Below, one piece after another: positions 34,702 to 45,713 of a stretch of 64,000 nucleotides of DNA. The position numbers and the translations under genes are program-made. Under the pieces are notes generated by a model that saw only the letters and a list, made by a program, of their open reading frames with translations, ran no database searches and had not been told where the DNA came from. The DNA comes from Caulobacter vibrioides (GTDB taxonomy: Bacteria > Pseudomonadota > Alphaproteobacteria > Caulobacterales > Caulobacteraceae). The stretch covers positions 2,790,001-2,854,000 of the forward strand of contig NZ_CP023315.3 in the NCBI RefSeq assembly GCF_002310375.3, in the 5' to 3' direction. Each line of letters starts with the position of its first letter. The first letter of the stretch is position 1.

Positions 34702-35961
34702 CTAGTCCGGCCCGCCGATCAATCGCTTCTTGCGGCGATGCAGGCTGGCGGCGGCCACGATCAGGACCAGAGGGACCAAGGCCGACAACAAAAGCTCGGC
34801 CCCGCCCGGCCAGCCGTGCAGCCAGGGCTTGAGCAGATAGCCGAGCAGGCCCAGCACATAATAGCCGACCGCGAAGATCGACAGCCCCTCAACCAGGCCC
34901 TGAAGCTTGGTCTGCAGCTGCAGGCTGGCGTCCATGCCGCGCAGGGTTTCCTGGTTCTGGCGATCCTGGGCCAGGCCAAGCTTGGTGCGCAGAAGGTCGC
35001 CGCTGCGCGCGATCCGCAGCGACAGATCATCAAGGCGTCGGTCGGCCGCCTCGCGGGTGCGCATGGCCGGCAGCAGGCGGCGGGCGATGAACTCGCTCAT
35101 GGTCGAATGGCCCGGCACGCGGCGCTCGCGCAGCGCCTCAAGTCGGTCCAGCGTCAGCCGGTGGTACGACTCCGTCGCGCCGCGCCGGAACTGGTTCTTG
35201 GCGGCCCGCAGCTCGACCTCGGCCGAGAGGGTCAGGAGCTGGTCCAGCACCGCCTGGCTGTCATCCCCCTTCGCCAAGCCGCTGGTGATCGCCGCCAACC
35301 GCCCCTCGGCGCCGTCCAGCCAGACCAGCAGTTCGCGCCCCGGCGGGAAACCGATCAGGGCCAGCTTTCGATAGTTGCCGATCTCCAGCAGGGTCTGGAC
35401 CAGCCGCGACACCTCGTCATAGGCGAGGCTGTGATTGCGGACATGGATGCGGCCCGTCCCGCCCTCGCGAAGTCGAAAGTCAGTCCAGATCTGCGCCGCG
35501 CCGTCGAACACCTCGCACGAGACGCAGCGATGCAGATCGATGTGACGTCCTAACGCCGCCTCAGGAGGCGGATCCGCACCCGGCGCGGAGACCGAGATCT
35601 CGACGCCGCGAAAGACCTCGCCGGGCGCGCCGTACAGCCAGAAGAAGGTTTCGGGCGACTGGCTCTCAAAGCCAAGCTCGTTCCCCAGCGCCCCACAGGC
35701 GAACCAGGTCCAGGTCGAGAACTCCTGATGGCGCTCCCACAGCCAGCCCCCGTCGCCATCCGCCACCAGAACCCGCCCGAGCGCCGGATCCTGGCCCGGC
35801 GCGACCAAAGCGACGAAGGCGGCTTCAGAGGCGCGCTCGTCCGCGTCGACCAGGAACACCCACTGCCGCAGCCGGACCGGCGCGCGGTCCAGCGGCAGGG
35901 CCCTCAGATGCATCAGCTCGCTTAACGCCACCCTCAGCGGGTGGTCTCGACCGCCTTCCAT
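34702..35961 (-). CDS. DUF3422 membrane protein
   Basis: A 419-residue protein of DUF3422, common in proteobacteria. The soluble N-terminal part includes HQEFSTWTWF and RVLVADGDGG; the C-terminal part has a helical segment (AIRTREAADRRLDDLS-like, near residue 300) and two hydrophobic helices near the end (GLSIFAVGYYVLGLLGYLL and ELLLSALVPLVLIVAAA), followed by a basic tail. Function unknown. It follows the methyltransferase on the same strand with a 16-bp gap between them. Confidence 0.82.
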   Translation of the reverse strand: MEGGRDHPLRVALSELMHLRALPLDRAPVRLRQWVFLVDADERASEAAFVALVAPGQDPALGRVLVADGDGGWLWERHQEFSTWTWFACGALGNELGFESQSPETFFWLYGAPGEVFRGVEISVSAPGADPPPEAALGRHIDLHRCVSCEVFDGAAQIWTDFRLREGGTGRIHVRNHSLAYDEVSRLVQTLLEIGNYRKLALIGFPPGRELLVWLDGAEGRLAAITSGLAKGDDSQAVLDQLLTLSAEVELRAAKNQFRRGATESYHRLTLDRLEALRERRVPGHSTMSEFIARRLLPAMRTREAADRRLDDLSLRIARSGDLLRTKLGLAQDRQNQETLRGMDASLQLQTKLQGLVEGLSIFAVGYYVLGLLGYLLKPWLHGWPGGAELLLSALVPLVLIVAAASLHRRKKRLIGGPD

Positions 35962-36022
35962 ATCGCCCTCGCCCTGCGTCGCGGATCATTGAGTCAGGCC
36001 CAATGTTACCGGTCACATGACT

Positions 36023-37630
36023 TTAGGCGACATCCTTTTCGGCGTCACGCTTTTTGAGCGCGATCCGTCGCTCGACGCCGATCGCCGTCAGGAAATCCTC
36101 GTCATGACTGACGACCAGCAGCGCGCCGTCATAGGCCGACAGAGCCGTCTCGATCGCCGTGATCGAGGCCAGATCCAGATGGTTGGTCGGCTCGTCCAGG
36201 ATCAGCAGCTGAGGCGGGATCGCGCCGCACAGCACGCAGGCCAGAGCCGCCCGCAGGCGCTCGCCCCCGCTCAGGGTCCCCGCCGCCTGATGCGCCGCGG
36301 TGTTGCGGAACAGGAAGCGCGCCAGGGCCGTATGGGCGTCGTTGACGCTGGCGGCCGGGTTCAGTCGCCGGAAGTTCTCCAGGATCGACTCCTCGTCCCG
36401 CAGCAGGGTGGCGCGCTGGTCGAGAAGGGCGAACGGCGCGCCCAGCCGCACAGCGCCCCGCGTGGGGACCAAGTCTCCCGTGATGAGGCGGATCAGCGTG
36501 GTCTTCCCCGCGCCGTTCGGACCGGCGAGCGCCACGCGCTCAGGGCCGCAGATCCGCCAGGACACGCCGTCGATCATGGGCGCGCCGCCCGGCCAGGCGA
36601 AGGCGGCATCCTCCAGGGCCAGCACCGTGCGCGCCCCTGGCAGGCCGCTAGAAGGCAGCTCGAAGCCCAGCGCTCGCGCGCGCTCGACGCGCGCCTCGGC
36701 CGCCGCTCTTGCGGCCTGAGCCTGGGCGGCCAGCTTCTCGGCGAGCCGCCCCTCCTTGGCCCCGCTGTTCTCGGCGCGCTCAGCCATGGCGCCCAGCAGG
36801 ATCTTCGGTGTCCCGCCCCGGTCGGCGAAACGGCGACCGGCCGCGTCGCGACGCTCCTTTCGCTCGCGCGCGACCTGCGCCTCGCGGGTGACGCGCCTCA
36901 CCTCGCGCTCGGCGTGGTCAAGGTCGCGGCGGGCGGCGTCGGCTTCCAAGGCCCTACGCTCGGCGTACAGGTCGTAGCCACCGCCGTAGGACCGCGCGCC
37001 GAGCGACGAAAGCTCGACGATCCGGTCCATGCCGCGCAGCAGGGCGCGGTCGTGGCTGACCACCACCGCCCCGCCCCGCCAGCGCGACAACAGCCGGGCG
37101 ACCACCTCGCGCGCGTCGGCGTCCAGATTGTTGGTCGGCTCGTCCAGCAGCAGAACGTCCGGCGCGGCGATCAGCAGCCGCGCGAGGCCCGCGCGCGTCG
37201 CCTGGCCGCCCGACAGGGACGCCGCCGGACGCTCTGCGGCCATTCCTGCGAGACCGACGTCGGCCAGGGCCTGGTCCAGCCGCGCCGGCAAGGTCCAGTC
37301 CGCGTCGGACAGGTCAGCGTCATCGCCCTCACCACGCTCGATGCGCGACAAGCGATCCCAGGCCGCGCCGACGCCCAGCAGGTCAGCCAGACGCGTCGCG
37401 CTGGAAAGGTCGGGGATCTGCTCCAGAACGCCGATCGAACCGGTCCGGGCGATGGTTCCCGAGCGCGGCGCGCGCACGCCGGCGATCAGCGCCAGCAGGG
37501 TGCTCTTGCCCGCGCCGTTTCGGCCCACCAGGCCGATGCGCTCGGCCCCGAGGGTCAGGTTCAGGTTTTCGAAGAGAGGCCGGCCGTCAGGCGTGGCGGC
37601 GGCGACGGAATCCAGGGTGATGAAGGACAT
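36023..37630 (-). CDS. ABC-F family ATPase
   Basis: A 535-residue protein with two ABC domains and no membrane segment. Domain 1 has Walker A GRNGAGKST (36-44), signature LSGGQ and LLLDEPTNNLD; domain 2 has GPNGAGKTT, LSGGE and LILDEPTNHLD. The linker between them is Arg/Ala/Glu-rich and helical, as in ribosome-binding ABC-F factors. Housekeeping (Uup/EttA-like) and antibiotic-resistance roles cannot be separated here. The start is weakly provided with a Shine-Dalgarno sequence, and a short upstream ORF with a better one overlaps it. Confidence 0.88.
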   Translation of the reverse strand: MSFITLDSVAAATPDGRPLFENLNLTLGAERIGLVGRNGAGKSTLLALIAGVRAPRSGTIARTGSIGVLEQIPDLSSATRLADLLGVGAAWDRLSRIERGEGDDADLSDADWTLPARLDQALADVGLAGMAAERPAASLSGGQATRAGLARLLIAAPDVLLLDEPTNNLDADAREVVARLLSRWRGGAVVVSHDRALLRGMDRIVELSSLGARSYGGGYDLYAERRALEADAARRDLDHAEREVRRVTREAQVARERKERRDAAGRRFADRGGTPKILLGAMAERAENSGAKEGRLAEKLAAQAQAARAAAEARVERARALGFELPSSGLPGARTVLALEDAAFAWPGGAPMIDGVSWRICGPERVALAGPNGAGKTTLIRLITGDLVPTRGAVRLGAPFALLDQRATLLRDEESILENFRRLNPAASVNDAHTALARFLFRNTAAHQAAGTLSGGERLRAALACVLCGAIPPQLLILDEPTNHLDLASITAIETALSAYDGALLVVSHDEDFLTAIGVERRIALKKRDAEKDVA

Positions 37631-37688
37631 GCGAGCCCACGGTCAGGGAAACGGGAAGGACGAAGCGGTCTTCCGTCTTGCTGATCAT
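37587..37688 (-). CDS. candidate 33-residue leader ORF overlapping the ABC-F start
   Basis: On the minus strand an ATG at 37688, preceded by GGAGG at a good distance, opens a 33-codon frame beginning MISKTEDRFVLPVSL and ending RRRRHA, with TGA at 37587-37589, in a frame different from ABC-F. It covers the first 14 ABC-F codons. Genes for ABC-F resistance proteins often have attenuating leader peptides, so it may be regulatory. There is no protein-level support, and chance is a fair alternative. Confidence 0.35.
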   Translation of the reverse strand: MISKTEDRFVLPVSLTVGSHVLHHPGFRRRRHA

Positions 37689-37723
37689 GAGGGCCTCCAT
37701 CGGATGGGAAGGCGCGGTGTCTA

Positions 37724-37749
37724 CGCTTGCGAACGGCGTTCGGCAAGCG
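37724..37749 (-). terminator. hairpin 3' of the small membrane protein gene
   Basis: On the minus strand CGCTTGCCGAAC pairs with GTTCGCAAGCG around GCC, with one bulged base. It begins 15 bp after the stop of the 53-residue gene. There is no T-run, so intrinsic termination is uncertain. The remaining bases of the gap hold the ABC-F leader region. Confidence 0.4.
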
Positions 37750-37763
37750 TGGCGTTCGGCTGT

Positions 37764-37925
37764 CTAGCTCGGCGCCATGGTGTTCAGGACGTAGATCAGC
37801 GAGCCGATCCCGCCAATGAACACCAGCATGTCGATGACGATCGAGCGCGGCTTGGGAGCCTTCAGGGCGTCGAACGCCTCGTGCTTGGCTTCTTGCTTTC
37901 CGCTTTCGGCGGCCTTCTTGGCCAT
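37764..37925 (-). CDS. 53-residue single-pass membrane protein
   Basis: A short frame running from the ATG at 37925 to TAG at 37764. The basic, Lys/Ala-rich start MAKKAAESGKQEAKHEAF is followed by a proline-rich turn and one hydrophobic helix (SIVIDMLVFIGGIGSLIYVL), ending in NTMAPS. Lysine-rich N-terminus and one C-terminal helix fit an inner-membrane small protein. GAACG lies upstream as a weak ribosome site. I do not recognise a family. Confidence 0.6.
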   Translation of the reverse strand: MAKKAAESGKQEAKHEAFDALKAPKPRSIVIDMLVFIGGIGSLIYVLNTMAPS

Positions 37926-38049
37926 GAGCGTTCTTCCCTATGCGCCCGGACCTCGCCCGAGCGTGGCCGTTGAAGCACGCCCAGCCTGAAGATCACGCTT
38001 CCAAACAGGGTTTAGGGATTGCGAATGGACGCCGCGCACGCGCGCCCTA

Positions 38050-38066
38050 CTGACAGTTTCTGTCAG
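38050..38066. promoter_or_regulatory. perfect inverted repeat CTGACAG-TTT-CTGTCAG upstream of uvrA
   Basis: Seven-bp arms around a 3-nt centre, 31 bp upstream of the SOS box. It could be an operator or a small hairpin. It is in the 264-bp gap before uvrA (37926-38189), which otherwise holds only the SOS box and promoter. Confidence 0.4.
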
Positions 38067-38096
38067 CAGGCGGCTCAGCTCGCGCGCGCGAGATTT

Positions 38097-38111
38097 GTTC
38101 GCATCTTGTTC
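38097..38111 (+). promoter_or_regulatory. LexA/SOS box of uvrA
   Basis: GTTC-GCATCTT-GTTC is an exact GTTC-N7-GTTC direct repeat, the alphaproteobacterial SOS box. It lies 79-93 bp upstream of the uvrA ATG, close to where RNA polymerase would bind, so LexA would repress uvrA until DNA damage. Confidence 0.85.
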
Positions 38112-38189
38112 TTGTGTTAATCCGCGCGTTGAGCCCTACATATAGCCGCTGCGCCGCGACCACCCTCGCGGTCCAACGTTCCGGAAAAC

Positions 38190-41096
<2,907 letters not shown>

Positions 41097-41118
41097 CGCT
41101 TCGCACCCGCATAGAGAA

Positions 41119-41149
41119 ACGGCCCCGGACCGATGTCCGGGGCCGTCTT
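41119..41149 (+). terminator. terminator hairpin after uvrA
   Basis: ACGGCCCCGGAC and GTCCGGGGCCGT form a perfect 12-bp stem around CGAT, 23 bp after the uvrA stop, followed by CTTG. The stem is palindromic, so it can also serve the membrane protein gene ending at 41174 on the other strand. Confidence 0.8.
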
Positions 41150-41173
41150 GCATGATGGGATGACGAAGCGAGG

Positions 41174-42088
41174 CTACCAGCCGCTCGGCGCCATCGCGGC
41201 CGACGCTTCGCGGTCGCGCAGTTCCTTGTAGACCGTCGGCGCTGGAGCGAAGATGATCAGGTTGGTCAGCACCGACAGCACGCCGGAAAACAGCGACTGA
41301 ACTATACCGATCGGCGAGAAATAAGCCTTCAGCGAGCTTGTGTCGGCCTGCATCAGGCGACCGGCCACGCTGAAGTCGCCAGAGGCGATCATCGCGACGG
41401 CCGAGACGATCGTCATCAGCAGCAGGACGACTATCACGCACATCACCATCGCGAGCACATAGGCGCCAAACAGCGGCCAGAAGCATCCCTTGGTCAGCGC
41501 CATTGTCCGGAAAAAGGTGATCTTTCCGCTATCAAAGGTAACGGCTGAAGCGAACGAAAGACGGATCGCCAGAAAGATCATGGCGCTGACCGCGCCGACG
41601 AAGCTGAACAGAGCCAGCAAGGCGCCGGCCGGCCCGCCCATCGCTCCCAGGAAACCCGACAACAGGGCGCCGGTGAACAGCACGCCCATCAGCGTCGCGT
41701 AGGTCAAAACGCCCACGGCGATCTGCCGCAGTTCGACCATGCCGAGGCCCAGATGGAAGAACCCCTGATCGCCGCGGCGCAACACCAGCCGGTTTACGGC
41801 GGACAGCACGACACCCGACAACACCAGGCTGTAGGGCACGGCCCATAACATGGCCGGTCCAAGCCCCTCGGCAGCCTTGGCCATCGCCTGCGGATCCGGT
41901 TCACCGTCGGTGGTCGCCATGTAGGTGGAGAAAGCCTCCATCTGCGGCCCGAAAAAGTGGATCGAGACTACCGTGTAGAGGGTGGCGACCACGGTCATCA
42001 ATAGTCCCCACACCAGGATCGTCCGAGGATTCTCCCGTACGAGGCGGAAACCGGAAAAGGCCGCGTCGGAGGCCGAGAACTTCGCCAT
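41174..42088 (-). CDS. polytopic membrane protein, member 1 of a local paralogous group
   Basis: A 304-residue protein with about six hydrophobic segments and the N-terminal pattern MAKFSASDAAFSGFRLVRENPRT-ILVWG, shared in outline with the genes at 42877, 43771 and 44677. An internal conserved-looking RLSFASAVTFDSGK motif corresponds to RLSLLGPHAF and RLSMAAPMTFVDNQ in the others. This resembles glycerophosphoryl diester phosphodiesterase membrane-domain proteins. Function unknown. It ends near the uvrA terminator. Confidence 0.75.
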   Translation of the reverse strand: MAKFSASDAAFSGFRLVRENPRTILVWGLLMTVVATLYTVVSIHFFGPQMEAFSTYMATTDGEPDPQAMAKAAEGLGPAMLWAVPYSLVLSGVVLSAVNRLVLRRGDQGFFHLGLGMVELRQIAVGVLTYATLMGVLFTGALLSGFLGAMGGPAGALLALFSFVGAVSAMIFLAIRLSFASAVTFDSGKITFFRTMALTKGCFWPLFGAYVLAMVMCVIVVLLLMTIVSAVAMIASGDFSVAGRLMQADTSSLKAYFSPIGIVQSLFSGVLSVLTNLIIFAPAPTVYKELRDREASAAMAPSGW

Positions 42089-42256
42089 GACTTGCTCGTG
42101 GAATGGTGGGACCCAGGGTTGCTTCTAGGCCTAACAAGGTTCGCGACGGTTCAACAGGGCGTCCCGCGCGAAATCGACACCGGGCGGCTTGCTTCCGACG
42201 CGCTCGCCTCTAACGTTCGTTTGAACGGCCCATGCAAAGCGGCCGAGGGAGGTCTG

Positions 42257-42871
42257 ATGAAGCTGTACGGCGAAGCCATGCCCGCGCCCAACCCGCGACG
42301 GGTGCGCATCTTCCTGGCGGAAAAGGGCGTGGAGGTCCCGGAGATCCGGATCGGCCTGCGCGAGGGCGGACACCGAAGCCCCGAACACCTGGCGCGCAAC
42401 AGCCTGGGCCAGGTGCCGGTGCTGGAGCTGGATGACGGGACCACGATCAGTGAGACGATCGCCATCTGCCGTTACTTCGAGGTTCTGCATCCCGATCCGC
42501 CGCTCTTCGGCGTCAGCGCGCTCGAGCAGGCCCAGATCGAGATGTGGACCCGGCGGATGGAGTTTCGCCTGATGGTGCCGGTCGGCATGTTCTGGCGCCA
42601 CGCCCATCCGCTGACCGCGCGCCTGCTGAAACAGAACGTCGAGTTCGGCGAATCCAACCGCGAGGTCGTCGAGAAGGCGCAGCTGTGGCTGGACCGCGAG
42701 CTGGCGGATGGCCGCCCGTACCTGACCGGCGACACCTATACGATCGCCGACATCACCGGACAGACCACCCTGGACTTCGCCGACTTCACCGGCCTGTCGA
42801 CACCGGCCGAGGCCAAGCACGTGCTGGCCTGGCGCGAGCGCATGACCGCGCGGCCCAGCGCATCGGCCTAG
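42257..42871 (+). CDS. glutathione S-transferase family protein
   Basis: A 204-residue GST. The N-terminal thioredoxin-like domain has MKLYGEAMPAPNPRRVRIFLAEKG, SLGQVPVLELDDGTTISETIAICRY (the cis-Pro and the glutathione-binding Glu-Ser/Thr), and the C-terminal helical domain has YLTGDTYTIADITGQTTLDFADF. It conjugates or reduces electrophiles with glutathione; no specific class is assigned. GAGGGAGG lies just upstream of the ATG at 42257. It interrupts the group of similar membrane proteins on the opposite strand. Confidence 0.92.
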   Translation: MKLYGEAMPAPNPRRVRIFLAEKGVEVPEIRIGLREGGHRSPEHLARNSLGQVPVLELDDGTTISETIAICRYFEVLHPDPPLFGVSALEQAQIEMWTRRMEFRLMVPVGMFWRHAHPLTARLLKQNVEFGESNREVVEKAQLWLDRELADGRPYLTGDTYTIADITGQTTLDFADFTGLSTPAEAKHVLAWRERMTARPSASA

Positions 42872-42876
42872 AGGAC

Positions 42877-43761
42877 TTAGGCGTGGAGGCCCGCGTCGAT
42901 CTCGTCCTGGTTCAACTGGGCGAAGGCGCGGGCCGGAGCGGCGACCAGGATCACCGTCTGCAGGGTCAGGAAGATCGGGGCCATCAGCAGGTTGGCCAGC
43001 AGGGTGAGGATCAGCCACGAATTGCTCGCCGCCAGCCCGCTGGCGCCAAGGTTGACCACCGCCGTCAGCGACTTGCCGATCAACCCGGCCACGGCCGCGC
43101 CCAGCAGCGGCACCAGGATCCAGATCACGATCGTCAGCACGAACATGCCCAGCAGTCGCCAGAACTGCCCGTGCGTCTGGATCCAGGCCGCGCGGATGTC
43201 GATGTGATGATGCGAAAAGGCGTGCGGACCCAGCAGCGACAGGCGCACCGCCACCCACAGCGAGAAGCCGATCACCGAAAGCGCGCCGAGGAAGGCGAAC
43301 CAGGCTGCGGCCGCGCCTGACAGCAGCGAGGAGCCCAGCACCACCACGCCCGAAGGGATGATCGTGCACAGAAGCGCCGTCGCCCAGGTGATCAGCGACA
43401 CGATCAGCAGCTGGATCTCCTCCTTGCCGAGCCGCAAGTAGGCGAAGCGATCGTTGTTCGGCTCAAGCACCGAACGGATGATCGCCGCCTGCAGCACCGC
43501 GCCCAGCAGCAAGGCCAGGGCGACCAGCAGCACCATCACGCCGCCCAGGCTCATGACGAGGTCCAGCAACTCGCGCGGGTCGGCCGAAGAGCCGCGACCG
43601 GCCAGGACCTGGCGGCCCTCCTCGCCCAGGCCGATCTTCACCAGCAAGCCCAGGATCGGCAGCATGACCAGGGAGAAGCCCGCCCAGGCCAGCACGGTCA
43701 GCGGCCGACGGCGCATGGTCTGCAGGCCTTCAAGGGCGGCGTCGACGGGGCGAACAGACAT
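42877..43761 (-). CDS. polytopic membrane protein, member 2 of a local paralogous group
   Basis: A 294-residue protein with about six hydrophobic segments; starts SVRPVDAALEGLQTMRRRPLT-VLAWAGFSLVML. It shares the W near residue 30, the PNNDRFAYLRLGKEEI segment (PNQASWAYLRIGSREL in the 44677 gene) and RLSLLGPHAF with its neighbours, so it is likely a paralogue. Function unknown. Its stop is 5 bp from the convergent GST stop. Confidence 0.75.
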   Translation of the reverse strand: MSVRPVDAALEGLQTMRRRPLTVLAWAGFSLVMLPILGLLVKIGLGEEGRQVLAGRGSSADPRELLDLVMSLGGVMVLLVALALLLGAVLQAAIIRSVLEPNNDRFAYLRLGKEEIQLLIVSLITWATALLCTIIPSGVVVLGSSLLSGAAAAWFAFLGALSVIGFSLWVAVRLSLLGPHAFSHHHIDIRAAWIQTHGQFWRLLGMFVLTIVIWILVPLLGAAVAGLIGKSLTAVVNLGASGLAASNSWLILTLLANLLMAPIFLTLQTVILVAAPARAFAQLNQDEIDAGLHA

Positions 43762-43770
43762 CCAGGCGTC

Positions 43771-44523
43771 CTACTGTGCCGCACTGTGGCGGTAGAAGTG
43801 GGCGAGCGCGCCTGTCCAGGCCGGCATCGCATAGAAATAGGTGCAGCCGGCCATCACCGCCGCGACCATCGCCCCCTGCCCTGGCGCCAGGCCCAACAGG
43901 GCGCTGAGGACGATGACCGGGATCGATATGGCCAGGCCAATGACCAGCAGGATGTGCGTCCGCCCCCGAGTGAGCGGGAAGGCGCTGAGCACGCGCACCC
44001 CGGCCTGGTCGACCGTGGCCGGCGCCGACAGCGACAGGCGCAGCCCGAGCCAGATCAGGACGAACAAGCTGGCCAAGGGCACGATCGCCACGATCAGCCC
44101 CGCCGGTCCCGCCTGAGCGAACGCCGCGCGCCAGGCCTCCGCCGTCGAGGGATCGAAGTTCGGCGCTGCGGTCCGCGCCACACCCAGCGCGACGCCACCG
44201 ACGATCACCAGCAGGATCGAGCCGATCAGGACAAACAGGCCCAGGATCATCAGCTGGGCGGCGAGCAAGCGCCACTCGTCCCGCCCCCAGCGGAGCCCCT
44301 TGAGCCCCGTCGCGCGGCTGAACGCCCGCCGGAACAAGGCGCCTTGGGCGATGACGCCGGCGACCAGAGCGATCACGAACCGCGCCCCGGACGGCAAGGA
44401 GCCGGCGGCGACGCTGAGCATCGCCGCGAAGGCGAGCGCGCCCCAGCAGTCGCGCACCGCCCCGCCCACATCGGAAAGGCCTGCCCGCAGGGTCGCACTG
44501 ACTCCCGCCGATCCTTCCGTCAT
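43771..44523 (-). CDS. polytopic membrane protein, member 3 of a local paralogous group
   Basis: A 250-residue protein with about six hydrophobic segments (FAAMLSVAAGSL, RLLAAQLMILGLFVLIGSILLVIVGG, LIVAIVPLASLFVLIWLGL). It has the RLSLSAPATVDQAGVRVLSAFPLTRG motif that is equivalent to those of the neighbours. I prefer the ATG at 44523 because GAGGGA lies upstream; an ATG at 44586 has no ribosome site. It is more diverged at the N-terminus than the other three. Function unknown. Confidence 0.7.
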   Translation of the reverse strand: MTEGSAGVSATLRAGLSDVGGAVRDCWGALAFAAMLSVAAGSLPSGARFVIALVAGVIAQGALFRRAFSRATGLKGLRWGRDEWRLLAAQLMILGLFVLIGSILLVIVGGVALGVARTAAPNFDPSTAEAWRAAFAQAGPAGLIVAIVPLASLFVLIWLGLRLSLSAPATVDQAGVRVLSAFPLTRGRTHILLVIGLAISIPVIVLSALLGLAPGQGAMVAAVMAGCTYFYAMPAWTGALAHFYRHSAAQ

Positions 44524-44676
44524 CCCGTCACGTCCCTCAGGCGCGGCGCCCGGTCCCAGCCCGGATGAGTCGCCGCTATCCCTCATAATCTAGGGGCTCG
44601 CCGCGCGTCTGGCGATGGCGGCGCGCACCGAACGCAGGATTTCGGTCGAGCGTAACGCCTACGCCACGAACCGTGG

Positions 44677-45615
44677 TCAGGCCTCCTTGGTCAACGCCCG
44701 ATGCACGGCCGCCCACGGGGCGTAGAAGATCGCCTGGACCACCGCGCTGAACAGCGCCCCGATCGCGCCGATCACCGCCAACCAGGGCCAGGCCTCACGC
44801 AGGATCGTCAACGGCGGTCGCGCCATGAAGGCCTCGAAACCCCCGTCGCCATGCAGCGCAGCCAACGATCCGCCGGCCGCGAAGATCGTGCCCAGCAGCA
44901 CCGCGGCGACCAGGATCTCCACCCCGATCACGAACACCACGACCAGCAGCGCCACGCCCAGCAAGCGCCAGCCCTGGCCCTTTGTCAGGTTCCAGGACTC
45001 GAAAAGCCGGAACTGGTTGTCGACGAAGGTCATCGGGGCGGCCATCGACAGTCGCAGAGCCACCCACACCAGGACAACCGCAGCGACCGCCGCGCCGGCG
45101 AAGGCCGTGCTCACCGCCGCCATCGCGCCGTTCTCGCCGCCGCTGACGCCCGCCACCGCCGCCAGGACCGCGATCACCAGGGCCACGACGAAGACGACGA
45201 TCATCATCAGCACCTGCTCGACCAGCAGCAGCAGGGTCAGCCACAGTTCGCGCGAACCGATCCGCAGATAGGCCCACGAGGCCTGGTTCGGGGTCAGGAC
45301 GGCGCGGAACACCGCCGCGCAGAACACCCCCTTGATGAAGGACGACCACAGCCAGAACAGCAGGTTCACCGCCGTCATGCCCGACTGCGCCTGCATCATC
45401 TGGCGCATGAACTCGGGATCTGGCGCGCCCTCCTTCTGGGTCAAGGCCATCTGCACGAACTGCTGGAACTGCGGCCCCAGCGCCAGGAAGGCCAGGATCG
45501 CCGGGATCACCATCCCAACGGCCAGGGCCAGCGCCCAACCGACCACCGCCAAAGGCTTGCGTCCGATGACACCGAAGCCGGCTGTCGCCGCCTCGGTCAC
45601 TGAAAACCTCGCCAT
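44677..45615 (-). CDS. polytopic membrane protein, member 4 of a local paralogous group
   Basis: A 312-residue protein with about six hydrophobic segments; starts MARFSVTEAATAGFGVIGRKPLA-VVGWALALAV, clearly like the 41174 protein (MAKFSASDAAFSGF). Motifs PNQASWAYLRIGSREL and RLSMAAPMTFVDNQFRLFESWNLTKG fit the group. Function unknown. It is divergent from trmFO across a 98-bp gap. Confidence 0.75.
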   Translation of the reverse strand: MARFSVTEAATAGFGVIGRKPLAVVGWALALAVGMVIPAILAFLALGPQFQQFVQMALTQKEGAPDPEFMRQMMQAQSGMTAVNLLFWLWSSFIKGVFCAAVFRAVLTPNQASWAYLRIGSRELWLTLLLLVEQVLMMIVVFVVALVIAVLAAVAGVSGGENGAMAAVSTAFAGAAVAAVVLVWVALRLSMAAPMTFVDNQFRLFESWNLTKGQGWRLLGVALLVVVFVIGVEILVAAVLLGTIFAAGGSLAALHGDGGFEAFMARPPLTILREAWPWLAVIGAIGALFSAVVQAIFYAPWAAVHRALTKEA

Positions 45616-45713
45616 GTCCCCTCCCCATGCTCGCCCGGCGCGCAGGGCCCGGCCCAGGATCGTGAGCCTACACGAGGTTTCGCCAAACGACAGCCGGGGG
45701 TATAGGGCGCGCC

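Noticed and set aside
36017..37684. 555-codon open frame on the plus strand opposite the ABC-F gene
   Set aside because: Antisense frame without domain features; the minus strand has all ABC motifs.
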